Positions 5,141 to 12,807 of a stretch of 19,343 nt of DNA are shown here, one piece after another. The position numbers were made by a program, and so were the translations under genes. The DNA is taken from assembly GCA_030670015.1 (NCBI GenBank), contig DAOVCM010000002.1, forward strand, positions 1 through 19,343, read 5' to 3'. Within the stretch, counting starts at the first letter, position 1. Every line of letters starts with the position of its first letter. The DNA is from Candidatus Bathyarchaeota archaeon (lineage in GTDB: Archaea; Thermoproteota; Bathyarchaeia; TCS64). A model generated the notes under the pieces. That model made no database searches. It saw only the letters and a program-made list of their open reading frames with translations, and was not told the DNA's origin.

Positions 5141-6238
5141 ATGTCCGAGATAAACCTCACAACCCTCCAGCAATACTTCACTAAACTCCTGAACAGCAAG
5201 GTAGCTATCAGAAAAGTCACCGTTCTTGGAGGGATCGGAGATTTGGAGAAGCCCTTGAAAGAATATGGCTACGGCACTCCACTCCACATAGATCTTAAGG
5301 TCGACAACACCGATCAAAGTTATGTCTTCAATACGGTCAAGCCTGGAGGTTTCGGCCACGAGCGAATGGACGATAGAGCGGCAATTCTACTCTGGCAGGC
5401 CCGGGCCTTCAATGCCCTCCCCAAGCATGTACGGGTAACTGATGTAGCCGCCCTTACCCTTAATGGCTCTGCGAAGACCCTGGGCGATTGCACCGAGCTT
5501 TTCCTAATTACCGAATATGTGGAAGGAACAGCTTACCACAGCGACCTCGATAGGATACGCGATGAAGACACCTTAACGCCCCTCGACCTCGACCGCTGCC
5601 GGTCTCTGGCAGGCTACCTCGCTGACATCCACTCCCTGAAGCATGAAGCCCCAGGCACATATGAGAGGCGCATCCGGGAATTAATCGGTCACAACGAGTG
5701 CATTCTCGGTCTCACAGACAGCTACCCACCAGACCTCGACTACATCAACTCCCTCCAGCTAGCTGAAATCGAGAAATGTTGCATCGACTGGCGTTGGACG
5801 ATCAAGAGACTCACTCACAGGCTCTCCCAGGTCCACGGTGACTTTCATCCTTGGAACATCCTCTTCCGAGAGGGAACTGACTTCACTGTCCTCGACCGGA
5901 GTCGAGGCGAATGGGGCGAACCGGCTGACGACATCGCCGCCATGATTATAAACTACCTTTTCTACTCCCTCCAGCACCGGGGCAGCCTCGAAGGACCCTT
6001 CAAAACGCTCTGGGACGCCTTCCACGATACCTATTTGAAGGAGACGGAGGACAAGGAAGTTCTCAAGGTCATCCAGCCATTCCTCTGCTGGCGAGCCCTC
6101 GTTATCGCCTCCCCTGTGTGGTATCCCCACCTAAGCCTCAGCGTCAGGAAGAAGCTCTTAAACTTCGCCCGGAACGTCCTAGATGTGAAGACTTTCAACC
6201 CTGATCTAGTCGAACCTCTCCTGGAGGCCTCGAGATGA
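5141..6238 (+). CDS. Aminoglycoside-phosphotransferase (APH) family small-molecule kinase
   Basis: A 365-residue protein of the APH/choline-kinase fold. The N-lobe holds Y-V-F-N-T-V-K-P-G-G-F-G-H-E (residues 61-74), where K67 may be the ATP-binding lysine. The hinge is L-I-T-E-Y-V-E-G. The catalytic loop is H-G-D-F-H-P-W-N (232-239), with D234 and N239. The metal-binding position is D252 in L-D-R-S-R-G, followed by G-E-P-A-D-D-I-A-A-M, a typical APH tail. APH-fold kinases phosphorylate hydroxyls of antibiotics, sugars, choline, homoserine and similar compounds; nothing identifies the substrate here, and drug resistance should not be assumed. The stop overlaps the next start in ATGA (6235-6238), so it is the first gene of an operon with an APS-kinase-like enzyme and a sugar/inositol-phosphate phosphatase. 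Confidence 0.8.
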   Translation: MSEINLTTLQQYFTKLLNSKVAIRKVTVLGGIGDLEKPLKEYGYGTPLHIDLKVDNTDQSYVFNTVKPGGFGHERMDDRAAILLWQARAFNALPKHVRVTDVAALTLNGSAKTLGDCTELFLITEYVEGTAYHSDLDRIRDEDTLTPLDLDRCRSLAGYLADIHSLKHEAPGTYERRIRELIGHNECILGLTDSYPPDLDYINSLQLAEIEKCCIDWRWTIKRLTHRLSQVHGDFHPWNILFREGTDFTVLDRSRGEWGEPADDIAAMIINYLFYSLQHRGSLEGPFKTLWDAFHDTYLKETEDKEVLKVIQPFLCWRALVIASPVWYPHLSLSVRKKLLNFARNVLDVKTFNPDLVEPLLEASR

Positions 6239-6759
6239 ATGCTGGATGGGCTATCTGGATAACTGGCCTCCCCGCCTCTGGGAAAACGACTGTAACCCAG
6301 GCGCTGAAGAAAAAGCTTGACAACATGGGTGTCGGAGTTCAAATACTGGAGTCAGACATTATCCGTAGAGTGCTTACACCCAACCCATCCTACGCGCCTG
6401 AAGAGAGGGAAACATTCTACAACTCCATGGTCTATATCGGAGTGCTTCTCACCAATAACGGTGTCAATGTCATCTTCGATGCGACAGCTAACAAGCGTAG
6501 ATGGCGAAGGGCGGCGAGAGGACTCATCAACGACTTCCTTCAGGTCCACATCCTGTGCCCCCTGGAGGTCTGCAAAGAGAGAGATAAAAAGGGAACATAC
6601 GAGAAAGCCTCAAGAGGGGAGGCTACCTATGTCCCAGGTGCCCAAGAGGAATACGAGGAGCCGCTCCATGCGGACGTCGAGCTTGACTGCGTCGTTGACT
6701 CCCATGAGATTTCGGTCGATAAAATCATAGAGGCAATGATAGAGAATGACTTCATTTAA
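6235..6759 (+). CDS. Adenylylsulfate (APS) kinase-like P-loop kinase
   Basis: A 174-residue kinase. The Walker A motif is G-L-P-A-S-G-K-T-T (11-19). Other APS-kinase-like blocks are L-E-S-D-I-I-R-R (39-46, in place of the usual L-D-G-D-N-I-R), Y-A-P-E-E-R-E (53-59), V-I-F-D-A-T-A-N-K-R-R-W-R-R (79-92) and C-P-L-E-V-C-K-E-R-D-K-K-G-T-Y-E-K-A (108-125), then Y-V-P-G-A-Q-E-E-Y-E-E-P (132-143) where CysC proteins have G-F-T-G-I-D-x-P-Y-E. CysC makes PAPS from APS and ATP. The changes at the DGDN and GFTG sites, both in the APS-binding region, mean a different acceptor is possible. No ATP sulfurylase, PAPS reductase or sulfotransferase is present in the window. It overlaps both neighbours (4 and 14 bases), so it is co-translated with the APH kinase and the phosphatase. 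Confidence 0.82.
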   Translation: MNAGWAIWITGLPASGKTTVTQALKKKLDNMGVGVQILESDIIRRVLTPNPSYAPEERETFYNSMVYIGVLLTNNGVNVIFDATANKRRWRRAARGLINDFLQVHILCPLEVCKERDKKGTYEKASRGEATYVPGAQEEYEEPLHADVELDCVVDSHEISVDKIIEAMIENDFI

Positions 6760-7546
6760 CAAAGGTTTAGGCTGGATGCCAATCCTGTTCGAGGCCGCTG
6801 AGAAGGTACGCAGCCAGATCAGGAAGACACTTCTCAACCGTCCGACCCTAGAGCACACAGAGCTTAAGAAACTTCTTGACGCTGAGGCTCAGCAAATAAT
6901 ACTTGAGACCTTGAGAGAGTCTGGTAGATCAGTACACGTCATTAGCGAGGAGGGAGATTGTACCTTTGGCGAAGGAGGTGCCTACATCATCGTCGACCCA
7001 GTGGACGGTACCACTAACCTCGCCAAAGGAATTCCGTTTGCCGTTACAAGCCTAATGGTGTCTGAGACACCGCGCTTTTCCGACGCTGTGGCTGGCTTTG
7101 TTATGGACCTCTACAGCGGGGAGGTCTTCAGGGCGGAGCGGAACAGGGGCGCCTGGCGCGGAGGTAAGCGCATAAACTCTGCCAAGCCAAGGCCAGTGAG
7201 GGAGGCTCTCATATCCATCGATATTAGCAAGGGCGCCCCAATCACGCCTGTGGAAAAACTCATCCAAGAGGCGGGACACATCCGCCAGCTCGGCTGTGCC
7301 GCTCTCTCCCTCTGCTACGTCGCCTCCGGGTTGATGGATGCACACGTTGACCTTAGAGGGACCATACGCGCCACCGATGTCGCGGCAGGACTCTTAATCC
7401 TGAAGGAAGCAGGCGGTATCTATAGTATAAACGGAGTCACCATGGGTAACCTTGAGCTATCAAGAAAAAGCAACTTGGATCTAGTTGCTACCTCAAACTC
7501 AAGAACCTTAGAAGAGATCTTCAACCTCGTAGCACAGGGGGAGTAG
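6746..7546 (+). CDS. Inositol monophosphatase / FBPase / PAP phosphatase family enzyme
   Basis: A 266-residue magnesium- or lithium-type phosphomonoesterase. Metal ligands are visible: D45 in K-K-L-L-D-A-E-A, E68-E69 in V-I-S-E-E-G-D, D-P-V-D-G-T-T-N (84-91), and D211 in A-T-D-V-A-A-G-L-L-I-L-K-E-A-G-G (the usual W-D-x-A-A-G with Trp replaced). Archaeal relatives act on fructose-1,6-bisphosphate and inositol-1-phosphate, and the CysQ branch hydrolyses PAP. Next to an APS-kinase-like gene a PAP phosphatase role is attractive but unproven; FBPase/IMPase is equally open. The ATG at 6746 overlaps the preceding gene by 14 bases. A second ATG (codon 11, 6776) just before the first helix is also plausible. 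The gene is followed 2 bases later by sfsA. Confidence 0.85.
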   Translation: MTSFNKGLGWMPILFEAAEKVRSQIRKTLLNRPTLEHTELKKLLDAEAQQIILETLRESGRSVHVISEEGDCTFGEGGAYIIVDPVDGTTNLAKGIPFAVTSLMVSETPRFSDAVAGFVMDLYSGEVFRAERNRGAWRGGKRINSAKPRPVREALISIDISKGAPITPVEKLIQEAGHIRQLGCAALSLCYVASGLMDAHVDLRGTIRATDVAAGLLILKEAGGIYSINGVTMGNLELSRKSNLDLVATSNSRTLEEIFNLVAQGE

Positions 7547-7548
7547 AG

Positions 7549-8235
7549 GTGCGCTTTGAGGCCCCACTTGTACCAGCAATCTTTAAAACAAGGCCTAATC
7601 GCTTCCTCGGCATAGTCGACATCAACAACGAACCAACTTCCTGCTTCATACCCAACCCCGGTAGAATGCAAGAACTCCTCCACATAGGAGCAACTGTTTA
7701 CCTGATCAAAAGGAACTCTGAGAGCCGAAAGACCCAGTTCGACCTAGTCCTTGTGGATTTGGATGGGATGCTAGTCTCCATCGATTCCAGGATGCCGAAC
7801 AAGGTAATCTCTGAAGCAATCGAGGCAGACAGGCTCCCGGAGTTTCGCGGCCTAACTATAGAAAAAAGGGAATATGCCTTTGGAGACTCGAGGCTTGACT
7901 TCCTCTTAAGTAGCGGTTCAGATCAGCTGCTCCTAGAAGTGAAGTCCTGCACTTTAGTCAAAGCTGAAAAAGGGGTGTTCCCCGACGCTCCCACTGCCAG
8001 AGGTAGCAGACACCTGAAAACCCTGATAAGAGGCCTAGCTGAGGGACGAGCCGCAATTTTTTTCCTTATTCAGAGGCCCGATGCCAAAGCCTTCACGTCT
8101 AACGAGTTTACAGATCCAAAGTTCTCTGAAACACTCAGAGGGGCGGCACGGAGAGGTGTAGAAGTCTATGCTTATAACTCTGAAGTGACTTCTGAGGGTG
8201 TGTCCATTGGGAGCAAAGTACTGGTCCTACTCTAG
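7549..8235 (+). CDS. sfsA: SfsA family nuclease-like protein (sugar fermentation stimulation homologue)
   Basis: A 228-residue SfsA protein, close to the family's usual length. The N-terminal OB-like part contains the signature I-P-N-P-G-R-M-Q-E-L-L (35-44). The C-terminal PD-(D/E)xK nuclease-like core shows D-S-R-L-D-F-L-L (113-120, D117), L-L-E-V-K-S-C-T-L (128-136, E130 and K132) and F-P-D-A-P-T-A-R-G-x-R-H-L (144-156). SfsA was named for an Escherichia coli gene affecting maltose metabolism and binds DNA; its true role is unsettled. The GTG start at 7549 is supported by a G-rich SD (about 7538-7543) overlapping the stop of the phosphatase gene 2 bases upstream. It is the last gene of the operon; a short T5 tract follows at 8263-8267. 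Confidence 0.92.
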   Translation: MRFEAPLVPAIFKTRPNRFLGIVDINNEPTSCFIPNPGRMQELLHIGATVYLIKRNSESRKTQFDLVLVDLDGMLVSIDSRMPNKVISEAIEADRLPEFRGLTIEKREYAFGDSRLDFLLSSGSDQLLLEVKSCTLVKAEKGVFPDAPTARGSRHLKTLIRGLAEGRAAIFFLIQRPDAKAFTSNEFTDPKFSETLRGAARRGVEVYAYNSEVTSEGVSIGSKVLVLL

Positions 8236-8342
8236 TTTCCTTGGTTGAGAGGTCCCAGCACGTTTTTCTGAAATATGGTAACAAAAACGCTTTAAATCCG
8301 AAATAATTAACGATATTATGTTAAAAACAGCTTTGTAGGTTT

Positions 8343-8352
8343 AATTTATATA
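8343..8352 (+). promoter_or_regulatory. Putative TATA box of the aIF1A operon
   Basis: AATTTATATA lies about 55-60 bases before the aIF1A ATG, which would give a leader of about 30 bases containing a purine-rich GAAGAAGAG SD region. A second TATA-like element, CTTTAAATCC, lies at 8289-8298. Confidence 0.4.
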
Positions 8353-8403
8353 GAAATGATTTTTAAGGTTCCACACCCTCTTTATGGAAGAAGAGATAAA
8401 TAA

Positions 8404-8712
8404 ATGGGAAAAAAGAAGGTCCTCAACGAGCGCAACCTGAGGAGTACGATCTATCCATCAGAGAACGACGTCCTTTGTGTGGTACAGAAGATGCTGGGGT
8501 ATGACAGGGTTCATGTTAAATGTCAAGATGGTCACAACCGCATCGCCCGGATCCGGGGGAAGATGAAGCGCAGGATGTGGATCCGTGAAGGGGACATCGT
8601 TCTGGTCTCGCCGTGGGACTTCCAAGGCGATGAGAGAGGGGAGATCTTCTGGAGGTACACCCATAGTCAGGTTGACCAGCTCAGAAAGGAGGGCATTCTA
8701 AAAATCGAGTAG
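8404..8712 (+). CDS. Translation initiation factor aIF1A
   Basis: A 102-residue archaeal IF1A, the homologue of eukaryotic eIF1A and bacterial IF1. It binds the A site of the small ribosomal subunit during initiation. The OB fold is visible as L-C-V-V-Q-K-M-L-G-Y-D-R-V-H-V-K-C-Q-D-G, then I-A-R-I-R-G-K-M-K-R-R-M-W-I and E-G-D-I-V-L-V-S-P-W, with the basic N-terminal tail MGKKKVLNERN. Length is normal for archaea. It leads the cluster aIF1A - RIO1 - KH, an order also known in other archaea (for example Methanocaldococcus jannaschii MJ0445-0444-0443). The RIO1 gene starts 9 bases downstream. Confidence 0.95.
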   Translation: MGKKKVLNERNLRSTIYPSENDVLCVVQKMLGYDRVHVKCQDGHNRIARIRGKMKRRMWIREGDIVLVSPWDFQGDERGEIFWRYTHSQVDQLRKEGILKIE

Positions 8713-8721
8713 CCAAGGTAG

Positions 8722-9534
8722 GTGCATCTCGTGTCAACGCCTGAACGTATCGAGAAGAAAGCTGATGCTATTCAGAGACGGTATGAAGAAGAATCCCTCA
8801 TGCTCGATAAGGATCAGGAGGAGTTCAAGGTCATTGAGGAGGTATTCGACCGTCTCACCCTTGAAGGCGTCTACAAGCTCATACGCAAGAAGGTAATAGA
8901 CCGGATCTACGGCGTTATCAAGTCCGGTAAGGAAGCCCGTGTATACTGGGGCCAAGATCCGAAGGGTGTCGAGCTCGCTATAAAGATCTATTACACTTCC
9001 ACATCCGATTTTAGACGGGGTATGATAAAGTACATTAAAGGCGACCGCCGGTTTAAAAGGGTGAGCAAATCTCCCCGCAGCATCATCTACACATGGACTC
9101 AGAAAGAATACAAGAATCTCCAGCTCGTTGAGGAGGCGGGGGTCAACGCCCCTAGGCCCATCGCATTTCACAGGAACATCCTTGTGATGACCTTCATCGG
9201 GGAAGACGGAATCCCAGCCCCCTTGTTGAGGGAGGTAGATCCAATTGACCCAGATGATTTCTACATAAAACTGCTTAATGACATGAGACTACTTTTCACA
9301 AAGTCGAAACTTGTCCATGGGGACCTGAGCGAGTATAACGTCATGGTGTGGGAGGATGTGCCAGTAATTTTCGATGTTTCACAGGCCCTCCTCAGCACTC
9401 ACCCACTGGCTGAATCCCTTCTCCAAAGGGACATAGCTAATGTCAACACATATTTCAAAAGGCTGGGAGTGGAGGTATTTGACGCCAGCAAAATGGAGCT
9501 GTGGATAAAGGGTGAATCAGAAAACTTATCTTAA
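8722..9534 (+). CDS. RIO1-type atypical serine protein kinase/ATPase
   Basis: A 270-residue Rio1 kinase, the usual archaeal size, acting in late maturation of the small ribosomal subunit. The P-loop is S-G-K-E-A-R-V-Y (68-75), the ATP-binding lysine is K88 in A-I-K-I-Y, the catalytic loop is V-H-G-D-L-S-E-Y-N (198-206, D201 and N206), and the metal-binding loop is I-F-D-V-S-Q (D218). The RIO-specific flexible loop follows the lysine (T-S-T-S-D-F-R-R-G). The frame opens with GTG at 8722, but GTG at 8731 (codon 4) may be the true start because AGGTAGGTG ends 6 bases before it. The 3' end overlaps the KH gene by 23 bases, matching the functional link between Rio1 and Dim2 in 18S/16S rRNA processing. 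Confidence 0.95.
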   Translation: MHLVSTPERIEKKADAIQRRYEEESLMLDKDQEEFKVIEEVFDRLTLEGVYKLIRKKVIDRIYGVIKSGKEARVYWGQDPKGVELAIKIYYTSTSDFRRGMIKYIKGDRRFKRVSKSPRSIIYTWTQKEYKNLQLVEEAGVNAPRPIAFHRNILVMTFIGEDGIPAPLLREVDPIDPDDFYIKLLNDMRLLFTKSKLVHGDLSEYNVMVWEDVPVIFDVSQALLSTHPLAESLLQRDIANVNTYFKRLGVEVFDASKMELWIKGESENLS

Positions 9535-10099
9535 GATCCCGCTCGACAGAGTAGGCGTCCTTATAGGCCCAAAGGGAAAGGTGAAGAAGCGAATTGAGGA
9601 CAGCTACGGCGTCACTTTGAACGTGGAGAGCCAGTCCGGTTCGGTGGAGGTCGTTCTCAACCAAGGGGCGGAGGATGTATCTGTCATCTTCTCCGTCCGC
9701 AACATCATAAAAGCCATCGGTCGAGGCTTCAGCCCACGAAGGGCAGAGATACTGGCAAACGAGGGCTTCGACCTCCACATCTTAGATCTCACCAGCTTCG
9801 TCGGAAACTCGAGGAACGCGTTGAACAGGGTCAAGGGCCGTATCATAGGGAAAGATGGTCGTTCAAGGGCTCTCTTGGAGGAGCTGACCGAGACCCGGAT
9901 CAGCGTATACGGCTACACTATTGGAATAATCGGTAACGATGAGGGTCTTAGAGTCGCTGGGGATGCCATCATGATGCTGGTTAAGGGAGCATTTCATAAG
10001 ACAGTCTGGAACTTTCTCTATGCGTACAGGCGGAAAATGAAAAAGGAGAGGAGTGTAATATGGTACGAGGGCCCCAAGCCCAAGACCAAGCTGAGTTGA
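9512..10099 (+). CDS. Two-KH-domain RNA-binding protein, Dim2/Pno1 archaeal homologue
   Basis: A 195-residue protein with two KH domains. The first has V-G-V-L-I-G-P-K-G-K-V-K-K-R-I (GPKG at 19-22), and the second, preceded by N-R-V-K-G-R-I-I-G-K-D-G-R-S-R (GKDG at 113-116), ends with T-E-T-R-I-S-V-Y-G. The C-terminus is basic (YRRKMKKER). This is the layout of archaeal Dim2, which binds the 3' end of 16S rRNA and also aIF2alpha. GTG at 9512 lies inside the RIO1 gene (23-base overlap), so the two are probably translationally coupled. The topoisomerase gene follows 7 bases downstream. Confidence 0.92.
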   Translation: MNQKTYLKIPLDRVGVLIGPKGKVKKRIEDSYGVTLNVESQSGSVEVVLNQGAEDVSVIFSVRNIIKAIGRGFSPRRAEILANEGFDLHILDLTSFVGNSRNALNRVKGRIIGKDGRSRALLEELTETRISVYGYTIGIIGNDEGLRVAGDAIMMLVKGAFHKTVWNFLYAYRRKMKKERSVIWYEGPKPKTKLS

Positions 10100-10106
10100 T
10101 GTAAAA

Positions 10107-11690
10107 ATGACCCAGGTCGTATACCAATCAATAAGTCCGTCAGACTTTTTCTACCGTAACAGGGAGATCGCTGGCTTCAGCAACCCGAGCCGGGCAATAT
10201 ACTCCGCTGTCCGTGAGCTTCTGGAGAACTCGCTGGACGCATGCGAGGTCCAGCGGGTCCCACCGGACATCTACCTACGCCTCACAGAGCTTGCCGCATC
10301 GGAGACTGGTTCCAACATCTACATGTTGAGGATCGAGGATAATGGCACAGGCCTTCCCTCTGATCAAATCCCAAACTGCTTCGGTAAAGTATTCTACGGC
10401 TCAAAGTACATCCTGAAGCAGGCGAGGGGCACCTTTGGCCTCGGCGGCACGATTACCATCCTCTACGGGCAGATCACGACCCACGAGCCCGTCACGATCG
10501 TCTCTAGCATCGGCGGAGACATCCATGAGTACGAGATGATGATCGATATTGAACACAATAGGCCCCTCATCCTCGGTCACACTGTTACGAAAAACAAGAA
10601 GGCGTGGAGGGGAACCGTTGTCCAGCTGCAGCTGGAGGGAGACTACAGCCGGATAAAGAGCAGGCTCATTGAGTACATCAAACAGACCGCCATGGTCAAC
10701 CCTTTCGCTAGCATCACCTTTGTCGACCCGAGGGGACGACTTTTCAGGTTCGAAAGGGGGACTGAGAAGATGCCTCCGTTGCCAAGTGCTGTGAACCCAC
10801 ACCCCCACGGCGTAGATGTCGAGGCATTCCGAAGGTTTATCTCTATCACCAAGACGAGGAACATGAAGACTTTCATGATTGAACACTTTCAAGGCGTCCG
10901 CCAGACGTCCGCTGAGAAATTTCTCAAATCGGCGGACATCAACCCTAAGACCAAGCCAAGCTCCCTCAAGCCCGAGGACATTGTAAAATTGGTTAGGGCG
11001 GCCCGTAAATACTCCGACTTCAAGCGCCCTGACCCGAGCTGCCTCTCCCCGATAGGTGAAGAACTCCTTGAGACAGGCATCAGGAAGGAGCTTAAGCTGA
11101 CGGAGGACGACTTCCTTAAGGTGGTAACGAGAAAGCCCTCCACCTACCTAGGCTACCCGTTCATCGTTGAGGTCGCGATAGCCTATGGTAAATCCATATC
11201 CAAGCAGTTTAAGGGAGGTATCACCATCATTCGCTTTGCCAACAGGATCCCACTGCTCTTCGACGAGTCCAGCGGCGTCGTGTGGAAGGCGATCAACAGG
11301 AACATCAACTGGAGCACCTACAAGGTCTTTGGGGATACGTCCCTTGTCATCGCGGTCCATGTCTGCTCGACGAAGATACCCTACAAGACCGTGGGTAAGG
11401 AGTATATGGCCGATCAGCCTGAGGTGGAGAGGGAGGTCGGTAACGCTATCAGAAACGCAGCTCGCAACCTAAGGCTCTACATTTCCCGTAGCATCCGTAT
11501 CGCCCATGAGAGGAGGAGGCTCGACATCTTCGGAAAGTACCTTCCCAAGATCGCAGAGTTCTCCGCAAAACTCTCAGACAGAGAGGAGCAACCAGATATA
11601 GAGCCCCTCCTCAAGGCTGTGAGCGCGAGCATACCTGAGGTGGAGAGAAAGATTAAGGAGATGCCTACCCTTGTCGGAGAGAACAGTTAG
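10107..11690 (+). CDS. top6B: DNA topoisomerase VI subunit B (GHKL ATPase)
   Basis: A 527-residue ATPase subunit of the type IIB topoisomerase that passes one duplex through another. The GHKL Bergerat fold is visible: N-box V-R-E-L-L-E-N-S-L-D-A-C (35-46), I-E-D-N-G-T-G (76-82) and R-G-T-F-G-L-G-G (107-114), the ATP lid. A helix-two-turn-helix region follows around R-Q-T-S-A-E-K-F-L, and the transducer domain carries the switch lysine motif P-Y-K-T-V-G-K-E near residue 425-430. The length is the short form without the extra C-terminal domain of some euryarchaeal enzymes. Subunit A starts 20 bases before this gene ends. The lid reads GTFGLGG, unlike the GQxGIG of many euryarchaeal Top6B proteins. 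Confidence 0.96.
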   Translation: MTQVVYQSISPSDFFYRNREIAGFSNPSRAIYSAVRELLENSLDACEVQRVPPDIYLRLTELAASETGSNIYMLRIEDNGTGLPSDQIPNCFGKVFYGSKYILKQARGTFGLGGTITILYGQITTHEPVTIVSSIGGDIHEYEMMIDIEHNRPLILGHTVTKNKKAWRGTVVQLQLEGDYSRIKSRLIEYIKQTAMVNPFASITFVDPRGRLFRFERGTEKMPPLPSAVNPHPHGVDVEAFRRFISITKTRNMKTFMIEHFQGVRQTSAEKFLKSADINPKTKPSSLKPEDIVKLVRAARKYSDFKRPDPSCLSPIGEELLETGIRKELKLTEDDFLKVVTRKPSTYLGYPFIVEVAIAYGKSISKQFKGGITIIRFANRIPLLFDESSGVVWKAINRNINWSTYKVFGDTSLVIAVHVCSTKIPYKTVGKEYMADQPEVEREVGNAIRNAARNLRLYISRSIRIAHERRRLDIFGKYLPKIAEFSAKLSDREEQPDIEPLLKAVSASIPEVERKIKEMPTLVGENS

Positions 11691-12759
11691 AGCGTCAGAG
11701 AGGCGGAGGGAATCAACAGATGCCTCCCTCAAGCAAATAGGGAACATCATCTACAGCCAGATCCAGAACCGGGAGTTCCCGTGGATCATGATGCAAAGCA
11801 GGTCGACGGACAACATAGTCTACGATCCCGAGCTGGGTCAGTACATCCTCGGCAGCCGTACCATACGACGACACTCCCGAAATATCAGACACATACGCCC
11901 CTTCACACAGATGGTGTGGACAGCGTGGTTCGCCCGTGAACTCGTCCACCTCCGAAAGACAAGCACGTTGAGGGAGGTCTACTACTCGGCTCGGGGACAG
12001 GCGGACATCGAGTTCAAAGGCCAGTCAGAATCAGACGGCATCATCACCGACCTGGAGGTAGCGCTGAACAGGCCCCGTGAGGACTTTAACATCTTCCCTG
12101 AGGAGCGGAGCGCCATCTTCGGCGATCTCACCATCGAGTACACCGTCCCCGGTTACGAGGGGCGGCGGATGAACCTGACAGACCACCCGGACGGCGTAAT
12201 GATAGGACCTGCGGTAACGAGTTCTGAGTTTGTGGAGACGTCAGCTGACAAGGTGCTGGTAATAGAGAAAGGCGCCATGTTCACAAGGCTCGTAGAGGAG
12301 AAGGCCCACGACAAGTTCAACGCTCTCCTCATACACACCGCCGGCCAGTCACCGAGATCCACCCGGAACATCATACACAGACTCAACAAGAATCACGGGC
12401 TGCCAGTCTATATCTTCACAGACGGTGACCCTTGGGGCATCCACATCGCTATGGTCATCATCTCAGGCTCCGCAAACGCAGCCCACCTACGGGGCCTTGC
12501 CACCCCGGAGGGGAAGTGGATCGGCGTCTGGGCAACGGACATACTCGACTACAAGCTTCCGACGGAGAACCTAACAGACAACGACTTAAAGAGGCTCAAG
12601 GAGTTGAAAACTGATCCCCGGTACAAGGGCGACATCTGGCAGAGGGAGATCGACATCTTCCTTAAGATTGGGAAGAAGGCGGAGCTGGAGGCCTTCAGCC
12701 GTTATGGCCTAACATACATCGTGGACGAGTACCTCCCAGCTAAGCTGGAGGCAGTCTGA
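11671..12759 (+). CDS. top6A: DNA topoisomerase VI subunit A (Spo11-like, cleaving subunit)
   Basis: A 362-residue catalytic subunit. The 5Y-CAP/winged-helix domain has T-L-R-E-V-Y-Y (99-105), in which Y105 is the probable nucleophile that links to DNA 5' ends. The TOPRIM domain has E199 in L-V-I-E-K-G-A-M-F and the D-x-D pair D251/D253 in F-T-D-G-D-P-W-G, which hold magnesium. Its length is typical for archaea. The TTG start at 11671 lies inside top6B, with AAGGAG about 11 bases upstream, so the two subunits are translated in a coupled way as expected for an A2B2 complex. No start closer to the usual N-terminus is available after the overlap. This gene ends the informational operon. Confidence 0.96.
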   Translation: MSERTVRASERRRESTDASLKQIGNIIYSQIQNREFPWIMMQSRSTDNIVYDPELGQYILGSRTIRRHSRNIRHIRPFTQMVWTAWFARELVHLRKTSTLREVYYSARGQADIEFKGQSESDGIITDLEVALNRPREDFNIFPEERSAIFGDLTIEYTVPGYEGRRMNLTDHPDGVMIGPAVTSSEFVETSADKVLVIEKGAMFTRLVEEKAHDKFNALLIHTAGQSPRSTRNIIHRLNKNHGLPVYIFTDGDPWGIHIAMVIISGSANAAHLRGLATPEGKWIGVWATDILDYKLPTENLTDNDLKRLKELKTDPRYKGDIWQREIDIFLKIGKKAELEAFSRYGLTYIVDEYLPAKLEAV

Positions 12760-12770
12760 AGGCGTCTCAA

Positions 12771-12781
12771 TTTTATATATG
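12771..12781 (+). promoter_or_regulatory. TATA box of the nucleotide-sugar module
   Basis: TTTTATATATG lies about 30 bases upstream of the ATG at 12808 in the 48-base gap after top6A. It marks the end of the informational operon and the start of the next unit. Confidence 0.55.
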
Positions 12782-12807
12782 CACGCAGAAGAATAGATTG
12801 GTGCCCA

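Noticed and set aside
5141..6238. Antibiotic-resistance aminoglycoside kinase
   Set aside because: Only the fold-level motifs are shared. The context is metabolic, and APH-fold kinases act on many natural metabolites.
10401..10892. 163-codon minus-strand frame opposite top6B
   Set aside because: top6B is certain from its ATPase motifs; the antisense frame is a by-product of its codon bias.
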